Assembly: GCA_017557195.1 (NCBI GenBank)
Contig: JAFZAL010000043.1
Location: forward strand, 1-52,433
DNA length: 52,433 nt
Origin: Thermoguttaceae bacterium
Lineage (GTDB): Bacteria; Planctomycetota; Planctomycetia; Pirellulales; Thermoguttaceae
Direction of reading: 5' to 3'
Under the pieces are notes generated by a model. The model saw only the letters and a list, made by a program, of their open reading frames with translations. It was not told the origin of the DNA and ran no database searches. The position numbers and the translations under genes are program-made. Positions 42,104 to 50,552 of this stretch are shown piece after piece (position 1 is the stretch's first letter; the number at the start of each line of letters is the position of its first letter).

Positions 42104-44242
42104 ATGAAACATAGAATTGGTTTTGCTGTCGGCGGGGCTGTTATTCTGGCAATTGTCCTAATTTTTTTTGGGAAAAATATTTACACCTGGGCTGTCCCGC
42201 TGCCGGAAGGAATTCAACCGCAATACGTTGGGTCTCAGGCTTGCGCTGAATGTCATGACTTCTTTATGAAACGCTGGAGCCTGTCGTATCACGCCGAGTC
42301 CATGAACCACGCAACGGATAAGTCCGTCTTGGGCGACTTTTCCTCCCAGAAGCTGGAACATTCAGAGGAGACGTCGGAATTCTTTAAGGAAGACGGCAAA
42401 TACTGGGTCAGTATCCAATCAAACGGGAAAACAAACCGGTATGAAATCAAGTACGTTTTGGGCGTTTTTCCTCTTCAGGAATATTTAGTCGAAGTAGAAG
42501 ACGGTAAAATTCAATGCTTGCCGTGGGCGTGGGACGTAGCCGGGAAAAAGTGGTATCACCTCTATGCAGACGACGCTCAGACGTCTACGGAAGGGGACGT
42601 TCTGCATTGGCGTCAGCCGGCGCAAAACTGGAACTACATGTGCGCCTCGTGCCACGTAACCAATCTCAAGCGCAACTTTGACTTTGCAACAAAGACCTAT
42701 CACACGACATTTACCGACATCAACAACGGCTGCGAGTCCTGTCACGGACCGGGCAGCGTCCATATTCAGATTGCTCAAAGAAACGGCGGCAAGCGCGCAT
42801 ACGATCGCCGATACGGCTGCGGGTTGTTTACGTTCCGCGGCGCATCCGGGCAGACGTCAACCGACGCCTGCGCTATATGTCACGCCCGGCGATTGGAAAT
42901 ATACCCGGACTGGGCGCCGGGATCGAAATTCTGCGACAACTTTTATCCGGAACTGCTCGACTCGGACGCCTATTATCCAGACGGTCAGATTAAAGAAGAG
43001 GACTTTGAATACACGTCGTTTTTACAGAGCAAATTCTACGCCCAAGGCGGTTCGTGCGTCGACTGTCATGACGCATTTATTGCCCGCATTCCCGCCAATC
43101 AACAGGACGGATTCCAACCCAAGCCGGTCAGCCAGATGTGCGCCCGGTGTCATGACGACGTAAAGTACAATTCCCCAACACACCATTTCCATACCGCTGA
43201 CGCCAACTCGCCGGGAACCCGCTGCGAAGACTGCCACATGCCGGCGGTTACGTATATGGCTTTGGACAACCGGCGCGATCATTCCATGTCTGTTCCGCGT
43301 CCTCAGCTAACGGCGGATTTGGGCGTTCCCAATGCGTGCAACTCCTGTCATAACGACGTCTCCAAAGGGGAAACGCCTCAATGGGCACAGGTGAAAATTG
43401 ACCAATGGTACGGAAAACAGGACTACTCTCGTCATTTTGCCTACGCTATTGCCGCTGGACGACGCGGTCGCGACAATCAAGAGGCAAGCAAGATCGCGGA
43501 AACTCAAAAGCGGTTGGCGGAGCTTGTCAAGCATGATTCAAAAGACGAGTTCGTTCCCGACATTGTTCGCGCTTCTGCGGCGGCTCTGCTTGCCAATTTC
43601 GACGGCGCGAGCGTGAAAAACGCTCTTTTTGCCGGTCTGAAAGACGAATCCGAACTGGTCAGGACGGCGTCCGCCCGGGCGCTGGAATACAAATTCCAGG
43701 ATGATAAAGAGCGTCAACGCCGTCTGGAACCGCTTCTGGAAGACCCCGTTCGATCCGTTCGCATGGAAGCGGCCCGGCAGCTGTCTCAGGTTTTCGTTTA
43801 CGACAAATCGAAAAATCGTCCATTTGACAAGGCGATGGCAGAATACATCCGTTCTCAGGAAAACCTCAACGACCAGAGCGCGTCGTATCTCAATCTGGGC
43901 GTTCTGGAAGAAAACTGGAGACGCCTTCCTGAAGCCGCCAATCGGTACCGTCAGTCCCTGGAACTCGACAAAAACTTCTATCCCGGACGCAACAATCTGG
44001 CGATGGTTCTGTATCGTCAAGGGAAAAAAGCCGAAGCGGAAAAGGAATTCAAAACGCTCACTCAAACTCATCCCAACGACGCTCAGGCGTGGTATTCCCT
44101 CGGGTTGCTCGTTGCGGAAGACAAAACCCGCCTCAAAGAAGCCGTTCAATATCTGGAAAAAGCCGTTGAACTCAATCCGAACTCCAAACACATGAGACGC
44201 AATCTGGAACAGGCGAGAAAGGCAATAGGCAGTAGGCAATAG
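42104..44242 (+). CDS. Octaheme cytochrome c with HEAT-like and TPR repeats
   Basis: A 712-residue periplasmic protein anchored by an N-terminal membrane segment (~6-24). Eight CXXCH heme sites start at C47, C180, C210, C256, C318, C346, C374 and C412, in a layout reminiscent of cytochrome c554/multiheme oxidoreductases. After residue ~430 come HEAT-like helices (ESELVRTASARALEYKFQ; SVRMEAARQL) and from ~585 three TPR units (YLNLGVLEENWRRLPEAANR and following). The repeats probably dock a partner protein. It likely carries electrons or reduces a small nitrogen or sulfur compound (inference). The final GSRQ and stop are encoded by the same heptamer array as the adaptor gene at 706-1977. Confidence 0.9.
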   Translation: MKHRIGFAVGGAVILAIVLIFFGKNIYTWAVPLPEGIQPQYVGSQACAECHDFFMKRWSLSYHAESMNHATDKSVLGDFSSQKLEHSEETSEFFKEDGKYWVSIQSNGKTNRYEIKYVLGVFPLQEYLVEVEDGKIQCLPWAWDVAGKKWYHLYADDAQTSTEGDVLHWRQPAQNWNYMCASCHVTNLKRNFDFATKTYHTTFTDINNGCESCHGPGSVHIQIAQRNGGKRAYDRRYGCGLFTFRGASGQTSTDACAICHARRLEIYPDWAPGSKFCDNFYPELLDSDAYYPDGQIKEEDFEYTSFLQSKFYAQGGSCVDCHDAFIARIPANQQDGFQPKPVSQMCARCHDDVKYNSPTHHFHTADANSPGTRCEDCHMPAVTYMALDNRRDHSMSVPRPQLTADLGVPNACNSCHNDVSKGETPQWAQVKIDQWYGKQDYSRHFAYAIAAGRRGRDNQEASKIAETQKRLAELVKHDSKDEFVPDIVRASAAALLANFDGASVKNALFAGLKDESELVRTASARALEYKFQDDKERQRRLEPLLEDPVRSVRMEAARQLSQVFVYDKSKNRPFDKAMAEYIRSQENLNDQSASYLNLGVLEENWRRLPEAANRYRQSLELDKNFYPGRNNLAMVLYRQGKKAEAEKEFKTLTQTHPNDAQAWYSLGLLVAEDKTRLKEAVQYLEKAVELNPNSKHMRRNLEQARKAIGSRQ

Positions 44243-44275
44243 TTTTTAGTGCTTAGTGCTTAGTGCTTAGTGCTT
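44221..44275 (+). repeat. Two adjoining heptamer arrays
   Basis: GGCAATA, GGCAGTA, GGCAATA plus G (44221-44242) forms the end of the cytochrome gene, followed almost directly by four copies of AGTGCTT (44248-44275). The first matches the array at 1963-1991. Confidence 0.9.
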
Positions 44276-44547
44276 AGGACGCAAGCGTTACTCTCACTAT
44301 GCACTAGGCGCTATGCACTAGGCACTTCTATACTCTCGCAACTTTTATATTACCAATTCTTGACAAATTTCTCATTACAATCGCTACAATCGTTAAAGTT
44401 TAACATTTTGACGGACGATTCTATCTATAAGCGCCATAGCGTTTGGAAACGGAATATCTATTGAGTGGCAAGAGACGAGAGGAGAGAATACGCAAAGAGT
44501 TCACAAATTTCTCTCGCAACTCGCTACTCGCAACTCGCTACTAAAAA
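44243..44547. other. Repeat-rich intergenic region
   Basis: 305 bases with no gene: heptamer arrays at both ends (44248-44275 and 44513-44540), partial copies between (GCACTAGGC pairs near 44300-44325), and AT-rich DNA that should hold the TolC-like gene promoter. No convincing terminator seen. Confidence 0.6.
44513..44540 (+). repeat. 14-base tandem repeat in the leader of the TolC-like gene
   Basis: Two exact copies of CTCGCAACTCGCTA end 7 bases before the ATG at 44548, where a ribosome-binding site would normally be; none is visible. Confidence 0.85.
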
Positions 44548-47406
44548 ATGGAAACGGACAAGAAACTGTCAATAAGGAAATGCAGTTTGACTATTGCAGC
44601 TATATCAGCGCTGCTAATAGCTATAACAGGCTGCACTCCGCAAAAGTATATTTTCAGCGCAGACCGAGATGCGTTATGCCTGATCGAAAACACAAGTCAG
44701 GATGAACGGTGGTTAATTACAGACTATCGTTTTCTGCCTGACCCGGACTCTCGTCTGTACATGAATTATTATCAGGAAACGCCTTGTCAGCCGCAGGACG
44801 ACCCGGCTTCTCATGAATATATGAAATGCGTCAACGGGTATCGCGGATGGAACGGCTGGGACAAATACGGTTACGAAACAACAACCGATTCCCGCAACTG
44901 GCTGAATTACATGGAGTCGGAAAACGGGGTCGTTGTTATTGACCGCGTCAAAGCGGTCGAGCTGGCCTTGAAACATTCCCGGGATTATCAAACAGCGCGG
45001 GAGAATCTGTATTTATGCGCCTTGAGCGTGACAGAGCAGCGTTTTAATCTGGAAGTTCAGCCGTACTATTCCATCTCGTCGACAACCAGAACGGATTTTG
45101 ACGGCTATAATACTCAAACGCTTGACCAGGGTTTAGGGTTCCGAAAGGCGACAGCCGCTGGCGGTACGATCTTAGCAGAACTGGCAAACAACATCGTCTG
45201 GACGTTTGGATCAGACGGTTCCAGTCACGTTGGAACAACGCTCTTTTCCTATTCGCTGGTTAAGCCGCTGCTACAGTACGCCGGGCGCGCATACGCTCTG
45301 GAAAATCTGACTCAGGCAGAACGAAACCTGCTGGCGAACGTTCGGCGAATGGAACAGTTCCGACAAGGCTTCTATATGTCTGTTGTAATCGGAAACGGCT
45401 CCCTTGCAACGCCATCGTCCGGCGCGGTTGGAATCAGCTCCGGTCGAATTTCCTTCGGGTCTGTCGGCGGATTTTATGGGTTGCTGCGAAGTCAAATGGA
45501 ACTTGTCAACCAGCGCTCCAACGTCGATTCGCTCAAAGATTCTCTGGATCGTATGCAGGCAAACTGCGACGCCAACCGAATTACAAGCTATCAGGTTGAC
45601 CAAACCCGGCAATCGCTGTACCGTTCGCAGCTCAACCTGCTTACGCAGCAAAACGCCTATCAAAACGCCGTCGACCAGTTCAAAATAACGCTCGGTTTGC
45701 CGCCGGAACTGCATGTTGAAATACGCGACCCGCTTTTGGATTCGTTTGAATTGATAGCGGAAGATCTCAAAGCGCTTCAAAAACGAACGGAGCAAACGGT
45801 TGTCGACATCCGATCCGGCGCCTTGAAAGGGGCGGATTTACAAAATCGCATCAACGCTCTGGTTAAAGAAACGAGGGAACAAACGAATATTGTTCGCAAC
45901 GACGTTCAAGCGCTGCTGGACATGTCTCCCAAACGGCGAGAAACGCTGGATCAATGGGCGTCGCAAAAAGAACGCTGGGGCGAACAGATGGACTTGAGCA
46001 TCTTCGACTCCACTCTGTTTGACAAACGGGTGGAAAACATCGTTCGTGACGCCAAAGCTACATTCCAGCTGGAGGAAAAATATTCAAAAGAGCTTCAAGC
46101 CGTCTCGTCGCAAATCAAGGGAAACGAAATTCCTGACGACGTTGACGATATGATTTACGCTTACAACGGCGTTCTTCTGGAACTGATTCTGGTTCAGGGG
46201 CGCGCCCGACTCGATTCCATTACCTTGGAACCAATTTACATGGACCCGGAATGCGCCATTTCAATCGCCATGACCCATCGTCTGGACTGGATGAACGCCC
46301 GCGCGGCGCTGGTTGACCGATGGCGGCAGATTGAACTCGCCAAAAACGCGTTAAAAGCCGGGTTGAAAGTTACATTTGACGGTTCGGTTCGAACAACGGA
46401 TCTGTCAGAATTCCACGGTTCAACAACCAGCGACATGCGGCTCGGCGTGGCGTTTGACGCTCCGATTACCCGCCTGAAAGAACGGAACTCCTATCGCCGC
46501 GCTCTGCTGAGCTACTATCAGGCGCACCGGGAATTCGTCGCCTTTGAAGACAACGCCAGAGAGAACATTCGGGAAATCATTCGTAAAATCGACTTGTGCC
46601 AGATGTCTTTTGAACTCCAGCGCGCCTCGGTTCTCGTTTCAATGTCACAGTACGACCAGCGGCGATTGCAGTTGGAACGCCCGCCAAAGCCAAAGGAAAC
46701 GTCCAGCTTCGGCGACTCATTTGCTCGAGACTTGATTGACGCTCTGGATTCGCTTTTAACAAGCCAAAACCAGATTATGAACGAGTGGCTTCAGTACGAA
46801 TCCATGCGAATGGCGCTCGACTACGCCCTGGGCACAATGCAAATCGACGAAAACGGACAGTGGATTGATCCCGGTTCCATGTCGAACATTTGCCCAATGC
46901 AAAGAGGGAACAGAGGACAAGGAGCGCCGTACAGTTCGCCGTCTTCGACAAATACAATCGTTAATCCCTTTGCGGAACCCCGTACCGCGAACGATATTCT
47001 GGAAGACGTACTCAACGGAACGTCCGACTTCAATTCGCCTGCCGTTCCAACGACGTCGCCCTTTACGCCGGAAGAAATCGCCTTGCCGCCAGTCGAGCCA
47101 GTAAACGCAGTTCCAGAATCGAACAATAGCGCTGCGCCGTATTCTTCTCCGGAAGTAACAAACGAAGTTCCAGAAGTCGCGTCTCCGGAAGTAGATTTCC
47201 TGGACGAGGACTCTCAAATTCGAGAAATAGTCGAGGAAGCGATTCCAGACGCTCCGGTTAATACAGATAACGAACCGGCGGTTCGAGTTCTCTCCGGCGC
47301 TCGGGATGAAAACATCAAGCCAACAGCCAGTCCCAACCTGCTGCCGGAAAAGACGCCGGAGTTAGAGCCGATTGAACTCCCCGACGCGCCGCTTCCAATT
47401 GAATAG
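44548..47406 (+). CDS. TolC-family outer-membrane channel, lipoprotein, with long C-terminal tail
   Basis: A 952-residue protein, about twice the usual TolC length. A lipoprotein signal ends at IAITGC (C29). Residues ~130-810 contain the two TolC-like halves with long coiled-coil helices (VNQRSNVDSLKDSLDRMQAN; NAYQNAVDQFKITLGLPPEL), and an insertion of ~150 helical residues between them. From ~815 the tail is proline/glutamate-rich and probably disordered. Outer-membrane factors of this type exit RND or ABC exporters; the RND operon 37 kb away is a possible partner. It abuts the convergent LRR gene with 2 bases between stops. The oversize suggests a family form adapted to the planctomycete envelope (inference). 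Confidence 0.85.
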   Translation: METDKKLSIRKCSLTIAAISALLIAITGCTPQKYIFSADRDALCLIENTSQDERWLITDYRFLPDPDSRLYMNYYQETPCQPQDDPASHEYMKCVNGYRGWNGWDKYGYETTTDSRNWLNYMESENGVVVIDRVKAVELALKHSRDYQTARENLYLCALSVTEQRFNLEVQPYYSISSTTRTDFDGYNTQTLDQGLGFRKATAAGGTILAELANNIVWTFGSDGSSHVGTTLFSYSLVKPLLQYAGRAYALENLTQAERNLLANVRRMEQFRQGFYMSVVIGNGSLATPSSGAVGISSGRISFGSVGGFYGLLRSQMELVNQRSNVDSLKDSLDRMQANCDANRITSYQVDQTRQSLYRSQLNLLTQQNAYQNAVDQFKITLGLPPELHVEIRDPLLDSFELIAEDLKALQKRTEQTVVDIRSGALKGADLQNRINALVKETREQTNIVRNDVQALLDMSPKRRETLDQWASQKERWGEQMDLSIFDSTLFDKRVENIVRDAKATFQLEEKYSKELQAVSSQIKGNEIPDDVDDMIYAYNGVLLELILVQGRARLDSITLEPIYMDPECAISIAMTHRLDWMNARAALVDRWRQIELAKNALKAGLKVTFDGSVRTTDLSEFHGSTTSDMRLGVAFDAPITRLKERNSYRRALLSYYQAHREFVAFEDNARENIREIIRKIDLCQMSFELQRASVLVSMSQYDQRRLQLERPPKPKETSSFGDSFARDLIDALDSLLTSQNQIMNEWLQYESMRMALDYALGTMQIDENGQWIDPGSMSNICPMQRGNRGQGAPYSSPSSTNTIVNPFAEPRTANDILEDVLNGTSDFNSPAVPTTSPFTPEEIALPPVEPVNAVPESNNSAAPYSSPEVTNEVPEVASPEVDFLDEDSQIREIVEEAIPDAPVNTDNEPAVRVLSGARDENIKPTASPNLLPEKTPELEPIELPDAPLPIE

Positions 47407-47408
47407 CG

Positions 47409-48620
47409 TTAATATTCTTCTGCTTTAATTTCACAGTCCGGCAGCGCTTCCCTGGCGCGCTGGACTTCGTCTTCATCGATTTTGCGCGGAAACGCCAGAG
47501 TCAGCGTCTTTAGTTTTGGCGCGGACTGCAAAGACGCGTAGTCAATTTCAGAACCGAAAAAGCCCAAGTCAGAAACGTACAGTTTGAGCGTCTCAAGATT
47601 GGGAACGTCCTTTAGATACGGGATAGCATCCACGTTTTGAGTGGTAACTCCCAAACTCAACTCCTTGAGTCCTTTAATTTGCGAGAAATATTCCAGCCCC
47701 GTCGAGTCGGAGTCTTTAAGCTCGTTCCAGTAATCCAGAATCAAACGTTCCAGGAACGGCATTTGCGCCAGACGTTTTATATCGTCTTCTGTGAGATTGG
47801 AATTGCCTCGAAAACGAATTTCTTTAATGCTCGTCGATTTTGGCAAGGAACGGAGATTCATTCCATAGGTAAAGTGGACGGATTCCAGCTTTTGAAATTT
47901 TTCAAACGGGCAGGACATTGTATGGAAGAACGCGAAGTAATTCCAGAAAACGTCATGATTAAAAGGACCAACTGCAAAGCAGGTTTCGTACTTTAAAAAA
48001 GGGAATCGGGTTGCAGTGCGGTAATAGATTTGCTGTCCAACAACGGACGTTACAATCAGCAGCGTTATTATACCGATAACGGCGTCTTTGCGTCTTGCCA
48101 GAAATGCGGACGTCTTTTGAACCAGCGCCGCCGTTCGCCCGCCGTCCTTCCCCGCTTTGAATCCCAGAATAACGGCAATAATCGGGGAAAAAATCGAGGC
48201 GAGAAGCGTCCAATAACAGAGTTCTCGATGATAATTAAATAGTAAAACGAAAAACCAGTTTTGCAAAACGCAGATGACGCCGCCAACCGTCCAGACGACA
48301 AGCATTGCTGGAACCCCGTATCCGAAACCGGGAAACCGCTCTTGCTTTTTCCAGCCTTTCAATAGTTGATGAAAATACAACGCGATTCCAAAACAAAACG
48401 TTGGCAGCAAAAAGGCGTAAATGTTAGGAATGAAAAAGAGCGTCAAACCGAGAAAAATGCATATCAGAAACAAACAGGGAAAGTAAAAAACAGCGCCAGC
48501 CAGGAAGAACGCCCAAAACAACAGCCCGAGCGGCAAACGTATTCTCCACGAAATAGCCGGCTTGCGCGGCGACGGCTTTTTCTCTGCAATATTCATCTCG
48601 AGATGGTCTGTGTCTGACAT
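47409..48620 (-). CDS. Membrane protein with leucine-rich repeats, copy A
   Basis: A 403-residue protein. The start at 48618-48620 (MSDTDHLEMNIAEKK) was chosen because it aligns with the start of the paralog upstream; an earlier in-frame ATG adds 29 unmatched residues. Five or six hydrophobic helices fill residues ~25-205, ending with VIGIITLLIVTSVVGQQIYYR. The C-terminal ~190 residues are leucine-rich repeats (LRSLPKSTSIKEIRF; LEYFSQIKGLKELSL; LETLKLYVSDL), probably periplasmic. Function unknown; LRR domains mediate protein binding. Tandem with a close paralog at 48765-49985. Confidence 0.82.
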   Translation of the reverse strand: MSDTDHLEMNIAEKKPSPRKPAISWRIRLPLGLLFWAFFLAGAVFYFPCLFLICIFLGLTLFFIPNIYAFLLPTFCFGIALYFHQLLKGWKKQERFPGFGYGVPAMLVVWTVGGVICVLQNWFFVLLFNYHRELCYWTLLASIFSPIIAVILGFKAGKDGGRTAALVQKTSAFLARRKDAVIGIITLLIVTSVVGQQIYYRTATRFPFLKYETCFAVGPFNHDVFWNYFAFFHTMSCPFEKFQKLESVHFTYGMNLRSLPKSTSIKEIRFRGNSNLTEDDIKRLAQMPFLERLILDYWNELKDSDSTGLEYFSQIKGLKELSLGVTTQNVDAIPYLKDVPNLETLKLYVSDLGFFGSEIDYASLQSAPKLKTLTLAFPRKIDEDEVQRAREALPDCEIKAEEY

Positions 48621-48764
48621 GGCGTTGATTCTGTCTTGATGTGAAATGTTGGTTCTGATTTGGAAATGTGATAATACAATTATACGAAAAGTTTTTCCCA
48701 AATACAATAGGGCGTTAAAAGGATTCTTTTAGCAGGGATAATATGCGTGATATCCTACGCCTTG

Positions 48765-49985
48765 CTAGGGACGGTAGTAATCGCCTTTGGGCTGTTTTTC
48801 CGTTTCGATTTTACACTTCGGCAGAGCTTCCCGGGCGCGTTTGACGTCGTCTTCGTCAACTTTAAATGGAAACTCCAAAACCAGCGTCTTTAGTTTAGGC
48901 GCGGATTGCAGAGCCGTGTAGTCAATTGGGTATTCAGGATCATGCATTATGTTCGAAGAAACATACAATTTGAGCGTTTCAAGGTTTGGGATGTCTTTTA
49001 AATACCGGATTTCGTTCACGCTTTGTTTTGTTACATCCAACGATAGTTCTTTGAGTCCTTTTATCTGCGGCAGGTATTCCAAACCCGTCGAGTCGGAATC
49101 TTTCAAATTCTTCCAGAAACGCAGCGTCAAACGTTCCAGAGACGGGAATTGAGCCAGTCGCTTCATATCGGCGTCTGTAAGAGAATGGTTGCCGCCTGTA
49201 AAGCGAATCTCTTTTAGGCTGGGCGCTGTCGGTATGGAACTGAAATTCATATCTCTTGGAACGCAAACGGATTCCAGCTTTTGAAATCTGTCAAAAGGAC
49301 AATTATCGATATCAAAGAACGCGTAGTATTTCCAGTAGGCCGGCTGAACGTTATAAAATCTCATTTCTGGAAAACGGGTTGCAGTTCGATAATAGATCTG
49401 CTGCCCGACAACGGACGCTGCTATCAGCAGAGCTATTAAACCGAGAACGACGCCTTTGCGTCTCGTCAAAAATGCGGACGCCTTTTGAACAAAAGCCGCC
49501 GTTCGTCCCTTGTCTTTCCCTGCTTTGAACCCCAATACAACAGCTATGAAGATGGCAATTGTCGGCGTATAAACAATCATCCAAAGTCCAGGAAGGGTAT
49601 TGTGCAGCAAAGCAAAGTACCAGTTCTGTAAAATACTGACCGTTCCCCCAATCGTCCAGACGAGAATCGCTGCCGGAAAACCATACCCAAAGCCGGGAAA
49701 GCGTTCCTGTTTCTTCCAACCGATTATTAATTGATTAAAGTAAATCGCAACCCCAAAACAAAAAGCTGTTATAAGCAGCAGATTGACAGGGTAAAATACC
49801 GACGCGCTTATGCCAAGAAAATTCGCGTATGGAAACAAACAGACGAAATAGAAAAAAACGCCTGTCAGGAAAAACGCCCAGAACAACAGCCCAAGTGGCA
49901 AACGTATTTTCCACGAAAGAGCTGGCTTTTTCTCTGTAATATTCAGGTCGAGATGGTTGTCATTTGGGGTGTTTTGATCAGTCAT
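48765..49985 (-). CDS. Membrane protein with leucine-rich repeats, copy B
   Basis: A 406-residue paralog of the downstream gene, sharing the N-terminal IRLPLGLLFWAFFLTG helix, the multi-helix membrane part and the LRR end (LEYLPQIKGLKELSLDVTKQ). The ATG has GGAG about 8 bases upstream. It ends in a short charged tail (ETEKQPKGDYYRP) missing from copy A. The pair is a recent tandem duplication, with 144 bases between copies. Whether they are one transcript is unclear. Confidence 0.84.
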   Translation of the reverse strand: MTDQNTPNDNHLDLNITEKKPALSWKIRLPLGLLFWAFFLTGVFFYFVCLFPYANFLGISASVFYPVNLLLITAFCFGVAIYFNQLIIGWKKQERFPGFGYGFPAAILVWTIGGTVSILQNWYFALLHNTLPGLWMIVYTPTIAIFIAVVLGFKAGKDKGRTAAFVQKASAFLTRRKGVVLGLIALLIAASVVGQQIYYRTATRFPEMRFYNVQPAYWKYYAFFDIDNCPFDRFQKLESVCVPRDMNFSSIPTAPSLKEIRFTGGNHSLTDADMKRLAQFPSLERLTLRFWKNLKDSDSTGLEYLPQIKGLKELSLDVTKQSVNEIRYLKDIPNLETLKLYVSSNIMHDPEYPIDYTALQSAPKLKTLVLEFPFKVDEDDVKRAREALPKCKIETEKQPKGDYYRP

Positions 49986-50552
49986 GACTGTTCTCCGTCA
50001 ATAAAATGCCACTGATTATTAAATACGTTTCCTGTTAAAATGTTATTGCTTTATTAAAGTGAGTCTTGTTTTGATAACAACCAACTTTATATGAAATTAC
50101 ACTTACTTAAAAAATACACATTGGATTTCATAACTTACTTAAAAACATATTGACATATTAGCTAGACAATACGTAACTACATGTATTATATATAGTTATA
50201 AAGTATAACAAATTTCCTCAGTTACTTAAAATATGAGTAGCGCTTACTTGAAACGTTAAAATAATCGGTTCGTATTTGCATGCTAAAAACGGGCTTTTTA
50301 TCCGCCAAAGCTTTTTTAACACGAAATATACAAAATGAACGAAACAAACAAATGGATTTTATAATATCTTAAATATTTTCGTAAAATTCGCATACTTCGT
50401 GTTTTTCGTGTAACAATTCAATGATTTACAAATGATTATTGATTTGTCAATTAACCAATCGGCGCTAATCCGTTTAATCCGTCAAATCCGTGAACGGACT
50501 GATCTGCACAAACGCATGGCGCCAACCTACCGGAAGAGCAAAAAGTCATGAT
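49986..50552. other. AT-rich intergenic region with short repeats
   Basis: About 570 bases without a gene. TTACTTAAAA occurs at 50103 and 50135, with variants at 50222 and 50244; near 50467-50495 there are three ATCCGT-containing heptamer-like units. The LRR promoter (minus strand) should be at the left edge. No hairpin with a T-run was found for the PA14 gene. Confidence 0.5.

Noticed and set aside
44221..44540. CRISPR-like array, because of regular short repeats
   Set aside because: Units are 7 or 14 bases directly abutting with no spacers; this is a short tandem repeat.
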